From: Bacteroidales bacterium CF
GTDB taxonomy: Bacteria > Bacteroidota > Bacteroidia > Bacteroidales > UBA932
Direction: 5' to 3'
Assembly (NCBI GenBank): GCA_000473305.1
Contig: CP006772.1
Coordinates: 558,001 to 622,000 of the forward strand
DNA: 64,000 nucleotides
Part shown: piece by piece, positions 61,171 through 64,000 of the stretch
Numbering within the stretch: the first letter of the stretch is position 1
Layout: each line of letters begins with the position of its first letter
Notes under the pieces: model-generated
Told to the model about the DNA's origin: nothing
The model's database searches: none
The model's input: only the letters and a program-made list of their open reading frames with translations
Position numbers and translations under genes: made by a program

Positions 61171-62427
61171 ATGAAGAGAGTACTATTTTTATTGTCGTTA
61201 TTCTTCACTGTCTCTTGTGCATGTGATACGACCAAGGATTCAGAATCCGATCCGGAAAACAAGGAACAAATTGTAACAGAGTTCGGGATTCCAATATCAG
61301 AATTTGACATACAGGAGGGAAGTGTCGGGAGCGGGCAGTTTTTTTCAACACTAATGACTGATTTAGGTGCAACAAATACAGATGCCTATGCCCTGACAGA
61401 GGCGTGTGAGGGGGTGTTTGACCTGAAAAAACTGAAAGTCGGAAACAGCTTCAGAGCATTTTATACAAGAGAAGAGAATCCCAGGCTTGCCTACCTTGTA
61501 TATAAGGAAAGCAGGACATCTTATGTAGTTTTTGGTCTTCATGACTCTATCTTTGTAAAGAATTATACAGAGCAGACCGAGACAAGGACAAGAGTGGCAG
61601 AGGTGGTGATAGAGAACTCATTGTGGGCTGATGTCGAGAGAGCCGGTCTGAATTATGAGATTGCCAGTCGTCTCGAAAATATATATGCATGGTCTGTTGA
61701 CTTCTTCGGATTGCAGAAGGGTGACAGATTCAAGTTCTTATTTGATGAGATAATCGTCAAAGATGAGGTAGTAAGCATCGGTACAGTATATGCAGCGACC
61801 TTTACCAGCAAAGGTAAGGTATATGATGCATACCTTTTTAAAGAGGGTGACACGACTTCGGTTCAATACTTCAATTCATTGGGCGAAAATCTGAAAAAGG
61901 CATTCCTGAAGGCTCCGCTGAGCTATACGAGAGTCTCCTCGGGCTTTACATATTCACGCAGACATCCTGTAACCCGAATTGTCAGACCACATACAGGTGT
62001 TGACTATGCTGCGCCGAAAGGCACACCGGTAATGTCTATCGGTGACGGTGTAGTGATTCAGAAAGGTTATGCAGGGGGGGGCGGAAACACTGTCAAGATA
62101 AAGCATAATGCCACCTTTACCACAGCCTACCTGCATCTCTCAAAATATGGAGCGGGAGTTGCCAAAGGTTCGCGGGTGCGACAGGGGCAGGTTATCGGTT
62201 ATGTCGGAAGCACAGGTTTGTCCACAGGTCCTCACCTTGATTTCAGAGTGTGGAGAAACGGGAAACCTATAAATCCGCTCAGTATGGAATCTCCTCCTGC
62301 CAAGAAGGTTGATCCGTCTAATATGGAGACTTTCAGGACAAATATTGCAAATATGAAGCATCAGATTGATTCATTGGTCTCTGTGCAATATCTGGACACA
62401 CTTGTCAATAACTTGGGAAAGAAATAA
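61171..62427 (+). CDS. M23-family peptidoglycan peptidase lipoprotein
   Basis: A 418-residue exported protein (signal peptide with Cys at about 16 or 18, probably lipid-anchored). The region 40-260 resembles LysM/OapA-like leader domains of M23 peptidases (FDLKKLKVGNSFRAFY, LQKGDRFKFLFDEI). The M23 domain (about 265-375) shows RPHTGVDYAAPKGTPVMS (His and Asp zinc ligands), TTAYLHLSKYG (catalytic His) and GPHLDFR, where the usual HLHFE motif has Asp in place of the second His. It cleaves or regulates cleavage of peptidoglycan cross-bridges, so location beside the dcw operon fits. A TATCTTCG sequence lies 18 bases upstream. Confidence 0.9.
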   Translation: MKRVLFLLSLFFTVSCACDTTKDSESDPENKEQIVTEFGIPISEFDIQEGSVGSGQFFSTLMTDLGATNTDAYALTEACEGVFDLKKLKVGNSFRAFYTREENPRLAYLVYKESRTSYVVFGLHDSIFVKNYTEQTETRTRVAEVVIENSLWADVERAGLNYEIASRLENIYAWSVDFFGLQKGDRFKFLFDEIIVKDEVVSIGTVYAATFTSKGKVYDAYLFKEGDTTSVQYFNSLGENLKKAFLKAPLSYTRVSSGFTYSRRHPVTRIVRPHTGVDYAAPKGTPVMSIGDGVVIQKGYAGGGGNTVKIKHNATFTTAYLHLSKYGAGVAKGSRVRQGQVIGYVGSTGLSTGPHLDFRVWRNGKPINPLSMESPPAKKVDPSNMETFRTNIANMKHQIDSLVSVQYLDTLVNNLGKK

Positions 62428-62443
62428 TCTCGTACTATCTTTG
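62413..62443 (+). promoter_or_regulatory. Promoter of ettA
   Basis: CTTG (TTG 62413-62415), 20 bases, TATCTTTG (62436-62443), an exact -7 match. The -33 element is inside the last codons of the M23 gene; the leader would be about 15 bases. Confidence 0.5.
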
Positions 62444-62463
62444 CCGGAAATTGATAAAATTAT

Positions 62464-64000
62464 ATGGCAGACGAAAAGATTATTTTCTCTATGAACGGAG
62501 TCGGCAAGATTTTGCCGAACAATAACAAGGCAATCCTGAAAGATATCTACCTCTCTTTTTTCTATGGTGCAAAGATTGGTATAATCGGTCTTAACGGATC
62601 CGGAAAATCCACACTCCTGAAAATCATTGCAGGTATGGAGACTGCTATTCAGGGAGAGGTCGTGTGGGCTCCCGGTTACTCTGTGGGATATCTGGAGCAG
62701 GAGCCTCATCTGGATGATTCAAAAACTGTTCTTGAGGTAGTGCAGGAGGGTGTGCAGGAGGTTATGGATCTGCTCAAAAAATACGAGGAGGTCAACAATA
62801 AATTTGCAGAACCGATGGAGGATGATGAGATGAACAAGCTTATCGAACTCCAGGGTGAACTGACAGATAAAATTGACCATGTTAATGGTTGGGATATAGA
62901 TTCAAAACTTGAGAGAGCAATGGATGCCCTGCAATGTCCCGACCCTTCGGCATCGGTCAAGACATTGAGCGGCGGTGAGAGAAGGCGTGTAGCTTTATGC
63001 AGGTTGCTTTTAAGAGAACCTGACGTACTTCTTCTCGATGAGCCTACCAACCACCTTGATACAGAGAGTATACAGTGGCTTGAGGCGCATCTCCAGCAGT
63101 ACAAGGGAACGGTTATAGCTGTTACCCACGACCGTTACTTCCTCGACAATGTTGCAGGATGGATACTTGAACTTGACCGTGGGGAAGGAATTCCATGGAA
63201 GGGTAATTACTCGTCATGGCTCGATCAGAAGACAACAAGGCTTGCAATGGAGGAGAAACAGGAGAGTAAGAGAAAGAAGACCTTGGAGAGGGAGCTTGAG
63301 TGGGTGCGGATGGCTCCAAAAGCCAGACACGCAAAATCCAAGGCACGTCTGTCACAGTATGAAAGAATGCTCAATGAGGATGGAAAAGCCAAGGATGAAA
63401 AACTCGAGATTTTTATCCCTAACGGGCCACGTCTTGGAGACAATGTAATAGAGGCTTCAGGGGTCACAAAATCATTCGGGGATAAAGTCCTTTTCGAAAA
63501 TCTCAACTTTAAACTCCCACCTGCAGGTATTGTCGGTATTATCGGACCAAACGGTGCCGGAAAGACAACTTTGTTCAGACTCATAATGGGTTACGAAACG
63601 CCGGACAAGGGTACTTTCTCTATAGGAGAGACCGTGAAGGCTGCATACGTTGACCAGCAACACAAACAAATTGATCCCGACAAGACCGTATATCAGACAA
63701 TAGCAGACAACTCTGAATTTGTGAAACTTGGTAATAAAGAGGTAAATGCAAGGGCCTATGTGTCAAGATTCAACTTCTCGGGAGCAGATCAGGAGAAGAG
63801 GTGCGGAGTGCTCTCCGGGGGTGAGAGAAACAGGCTGCATCTGGCCCTTACCCTAAAGGAGGAGGCCAATGTGTTACTGCTTGACGAGCCTACAAATGAC
63901 GTGGATGTAAATACAATAAGAGCTCTGGAGGAGGGTCTTGAGAACTTTGCCGGTTGTGCTGTCGTGATTTCACATGACAGGTGGTTCCTTGACAGAATCG
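62464..64000 (+). CDS. ettA: Energy-dependent translational throttle protein EttA, C-terminus cut
   Basis: An ABC-F ATPase, 512 codons visible of an expected 555 or so; the frame is open at the right edge. First ATPase domain: GLNGSGKST (42-50), LSGGERRRVALC, VLLLDEPTNHLD. Arm and toe insertion lies between; GEGIPWKGNYSSWLDQK is diagnostic of EttA. Second domain: GPNGAGKTTL, LSGGERNRLHLA, LLLDEPTNDVD, then VVISHDRWFLDRI at the edge. EttA binds the ribosomal E site and gates the first peptide bond according to ADP/ATP ratio. It starts 36 bases after the M23 gene. Confidence 0.95.
   Translation, partial: MADEKIIFSMNGVGKILPNNNKAILKDIYLSFFYGAKIGIIGLNGSGKSTLLKIIAGMETAIQGEVVWAPGYSVGYLEQEPHLDDSKTVLEVVQEGVQEVMDLLKKYEEVNNKFAEPMEDDEMNKLIELQGELTDKIDHVNGWDIDSKLERAMDALQCPDPSASVKTLSGGERRRVALCRLLLREPDVLLLDEPTNHLDTESIQWLEAHLQQYKGTVIAVTHDRYFLDNVAGWILELDRGEGIPWKGNYSSWLDQKTTRLAMEEKQESKRKKTLERELEWVRMAPKARHAKSKARLSQYERMLNEDGKAKDEKLEIFIPNGPRLGDNVIEASGVTKSFGDKVLFENLNFKLPPAGIVGIIGPNGAGKTTLFRLIMGYETPDKGTFSIGETVKAAYVDQQHKQIDPDKTVYQTIADNSEFVKLGNKEVNARAYVSRFNFSGADQEKRCGVLSGGERNRLHLALTLKEEANVLLLDEPTNDVDVNTIRALEEGLENFAGCAVVISHDRWFLDRI

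Noticed and set aside
1-64000. Defence system, CRISPR array, prophage, insertion sequence, rRNA or tRNA gene
   Set aside because: I looked for regularly spaced repeats, nuclease, transposase and integrase motifs, and tRNA-like hairpins in the gaps and saw none; gaps are too short for most of these.

Overview
The window is a stretch of ordinary, gene-dense chromosome from a member of the Bacteroidota, most likely order Bacteroidales. The evidence is a TonB-dependent receptor followed by a DUF4249 lipoprotein, an ExbB/ExbD/ExbD Ton motor, DUF1015 beside serA/serC, DUF3127 and DUF4834-type proteins, a dcw cluster with the Bacteroidota gene order and no murF or ddl, the near absence of Shine-Dalgarno sequences, and promoters matching the Bacteroidota pattern TTTG-N19-21-TAnnTTTG. 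I found no rRNA, tRNA, CRISPR array, insertion sequence, prophage, toxin-antitoxin or defence genes. No intergenic gap exceeds about 200 bases.

Layout. 1-5.1 kb (+): the end of a TonB-dependent receptor, a DUF4249 lipoprotein, an MG2-like secreted protein, a porin-like barrel and a GNAT acetyltransferase. 5.2-9.6 kb: an RRM protein (-), a Pr6Pr-type membrane protein (+), then a serine operon serC-serA-DUF1015 (-). 9.7-11.7 kb (-): yigZ-pyrB-pyrI. 11.75-14.1 kb (+): a LuxC-type acyl-CoA reductase, a pRiA4b ORF-3-like protein and miaA. 14.2-18.6 kb (-): kdsD, ureohydrolase, nhaA, an FKBP isomerase lipoprotein and a DUF3127 OB-fold protein. 18.7-22.4 kb: recQ (+) and glnA (-), convergent. 22.5-30.5 kb (+): an unknown 739-residue anchored protein, a DUF4834-like protein, an MsbA-type ABC exporter, an acyl-CoA synthetase, dCMP deaminase and a CtpA protease. 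30.5-36 kb (-): alkaline phosphatase, a GHL10 hydrolase, asnS, udk and a TonB-like protein. 36.1-38.4 kb (-): exbB, a small membrane protein and two exbD genes. 38.5-43.8 kb (-): rpiB-truB-queA, then dprA-tatD-ansA. 43.9-46.0 kb (+): a DegT-family aminotransferase and galE. 46.1-61.0 kb (-): the complete cell-division/wall operon mraZ-rsmH-ftsL-ftsI-murE-mraY-murD-ftsW-murG-murC-ftsQ-ftsA-ftsZ. 61.2-64 kb (+): an M23 lipoprotein and ettA, cut by the window end.

Most genes are core metabolism or envelope biogenesis. The dcw operon makes the lipid-linked precursor (murE to murG) and the divisome (ftsL, I, W, Q, A, Z). The DNPR motif in MurE predicts a meso-diaminopimelate wall. The Ton motor genes would power receptors such as the one at the left edge. 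kdsD feeds the Kdo branch of LPS synthesis, and an MsbA-type exporter is present.

I do not see a clear undescribed multi-gene system. The best leads are small: a DUF1015 protein with a ParB/serine-kinase-like DGHHR motif inside the serine operon; a SerA with lysines where the usual catalytic histidine sits; several promoters 4-7 bases from the start codon, implying leaderless mRNAs, one of which (dprA) overlaps a terminator; a long direct repeat in the mraZ promoter; and an unrecognised 739-residue anchored protein heading an envelope-type operon.
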